A DNA stretch of 64,000 bases from Vibrio bathopelagicus (GTDB lineage: Bacteria; Pseudomonadota; Gammaproteobacteria; Enterobacterales; Vibrionaceae). The notes beneath the pieces are model-generated. The model was not told the origin of the DNA, made no database searches, and was given only the letters and a program-made list of their open reading frames with translations. The position numbers were made by a program, and so were the translations under genes. Location: positions 372,001 through 436,000 of the forward strand of contig NZ_CP062500.1 of the NCBI RefSeq assembly GCF_014879975.1. The letters are read 5' to 3'. This document shows, piece by piece, positions 63,199-64,000 of this stretch; the stretch's first letter is position 1, and every line of letters starts with the position of its first letter.

Positions 63199-63261
63199 TT
63201 ACCCGCGCGATTGGTTCACGATAAGGAGAAGTTTCAGCAGTCGAGAAGAAGAAAAAATCAT
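63199..63261 (-). CDS. leuL: leu operon leader peptide
   Basis: A 20-residue reading frame, MIFSSSRLLKLLLIVNQSRG. Five Leu codons lie in the run CTG CTG AAA CTT CTC CTT. A ribosome stalled there leaves the last codons free to form the antiterminator; one that reaches the stop at 63199-63201 masks them and lets the terminator form. It is too short for routine gene finders. The ribosome site is weak. Confidence 0.88.
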   Translation of the reverse strand: MIFSSSRLLKLLLIVNQSRG

Positions 63262-63295
63262 TACACAAATATCCGTAAATAAACTGTTAACACCA

Positions 63296-63324
63296 TATTT
63301 ACCGTAATTTATTCTAAGCGTCAA
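63296..63324 (-). promoter_or_regulatory. Probable promoter of the leu operon
   Basis: On the minus strand TTGACG (63319-63324) and TAAATA (63296-63301), 17 bp apart, 35 bp before leuL. The -10 is weak, which fits an activated promoter; no LeuO or Lrp site was recognised with confidence. Confidence 0.55.
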
Positions 63325-63530
63325 ACAAGAAAATCCAATATCAGTGTACATTGGCAGTGTTTTTGTTTGGTTTGTGCTGTTGAGGGTTGGTTTATTGGCG
63401 TAATCGGTTGTTTTCGGGTTTTGTGTTGGCTGGTTAGTTTATCGTTTGGCTTGTGTGTAGGTTAAAACTTTGTAGTAAATCTTTTTAATGGAACGATTCA
63501 CCAACAGAATTAAAAGTATGGTTCGATTAA

Positions 63531-63546
63531 TTAATCATTTGATTAA
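63531..63546. promoter_or_regulatory. Second operator-like palindrome
   Basis: TTAATCA, two bases, TGATTAA, a perfect 7-bp inverted repeat with the same core as the operator at 63586-63617. Centres are 63 bp apart. Confidence 0.6.
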
Positions 63547-63585
63547 ATAGTGAGTAATTAATCTTCTACAGTTGCATCTATTTAT

Positions 63586-63617
63586 CTCTATAATTAATCA
63601 GATGATTAATTATAGAG
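63586..63617. promoter_or_regulatory. Perfect 32-bp operator palindrome before the TetR gene
   Basis: Two 15-bp arms (left arm CTCTATAATTAATCA) with a 2-bp centre, ending 12 bp before the TetR ATG. A consensus TATAAT at 63589-63594 lies in the left arm, so binding would block transcription. Likely autorepression site. Confidence 0.8.
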
Positions 63618-63629
63618 TGGGTCAAAGTG

Positions 63630-64000
63630 ATGACAGCACGCAAAGCCGGGCGGCCTCAACAGAATTTGGATGTACGACAACTATTAATAGAACATGCTCG
63701 TGATCTGTTTGTTGTCCAACCATACGATAAAGTATCGACTCGCTTAATTGCCGAGCGTGCAGGCGTGAACATCGCGATGATCCGTTATTACTTTGGTAAT
63801 AAAGCGGGCTTGTTTGAGGCCATGCTTCGCGAAACGCTACGTCCTATGCAATTGCAAATGCAGAAGTTGGTTGAAGAGAGCAGTCACGAGAACTTTCTCG
63901 ACTTAATGCGGACTTACTACAAAGAGATGGTTAAGGTGCCCAAGTTTCCTCGCTTGATTGCTCAAGTGATGAATATGCCACCCTCAGAAGTGCAGAGAGA
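63630..64000 (+). CDS. TetR/AcrR family regulator (partial, runs past the window)
   Basis: The ATG at 63630 opens a frame that stays open to the window end (123 residues). Start MTARKAGRPQQNLDVRQLLI is followed by the helix-turn-helix of TetR proteins (VSTRLIAERAGVNIAMIRYYFGNKAGLFEAML). The ligand-binding part is only begun. A GTG at 63627 is an alternative start. The nearby palindromes suggest that it represses itself. Target and ligand are unknown. Confidence 0.93.
   Translation, partial: MTARKAGRPQQNLDVRQLLIEHARDLFVVQPYDKVSTRLIAERAGVNIAMIRYYFGNKAGLFEAMLRETLRPMQLQMQKLVEESSHENFLDLMRTYYKEMVKVPKFPRLIAQVMNMPPSEVQR

Larger units (their letters stand above)
63325..63629. promoter_or_regulatory. 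Intergenic region between the leu promoter and the TetR gene
   Basis: 305 bp, very AT-rich toward the TetR gene. It contains no gene that I can support and two palindromic operators, listed separately. In E. coli the leuO gene would be expected on this side; it is absent here. Confidence 0.6.

Overview
The window is ordinary chromosomal DNA from a gammaproteobacterium of the family Vibrionaceae, most likely a marine Vibrio close to the V. splendidus group. The genus call rests on the complete mannose-sensitive haemagglutinin (MSHA) type IV pilus locus lying next to mreBCD, the order of the core blocks, and the protein sequences. The species group is inference. I saw no phage, insertion sequence, integron, CRISPR array, tRNA or rRNA gene.

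Layout. 1-246: the end of the gene before the pilus locus (mshH/csrD type). 249-17273: MSHA locus in its usual order, mshI-J-K-L-M-N-E-G-F (assembly machine) and then mshB-A-C-D-O-P-Q (pilins and a large secreted protein), all on +. 17424-19927: mreBCD (cell shape). 19935-28346: maf, rng, yhdP, a nitrilase-family amidase and tldD on +. 28467-29846: a PIN-PhoH protein on -. 30303-33212: rapA on +, convergent with a divergent NRAMP-like transporter. 34735-36466: rluA and a D-2-hydroxyacid dehydrogenase. 36552-40897: a TAXI-type TRAP transporter with a universal stress protein (-). 41241-42979: divergent argR and mdh. Next come a 63-residue gene, ispB (-), rplU-rpmA-obgE (+), a split ThrE-type exporter (yjjP/yjjB type), folA (+), then apaH-apaG-rsmA-pdxA-surA-lptD (-), divergent djlA and a DUF924 gene (+), a DUF547 protein (-), leuABCD with its leader peptide and attenuator (-), and finally the start of a TetR-family regulator (+) cut by the window edge.

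How the genes work together. The msh genes build one surface pilus: MshE and probably MshM are the ATPases, MshG the platform, MshI/J/K the alignment complex, MshL the secretin, MshA the main pilin, and MshB/C/D/O/P the minor pilins. mreBCD with maf/rng, and surA/lptD/yhdP, concern the cell envelope. The leu genes make leucine under attenuation control.

No undescribed multi-gene system is visible. The points most worth checking are local: an in-frame heptad repeat inside Maf that duplicates its active-site motif, an NRAMP-like carrier lacking the canonical metal-binding motif, two palindromic operators 63 bp apart in front of the TetR gene, six GATC sites in 40 bp before obgE, a leu attenuator with an extra long-range pairing, a structured leader before rplU, and a terminator that separates apaGH from rsmA.
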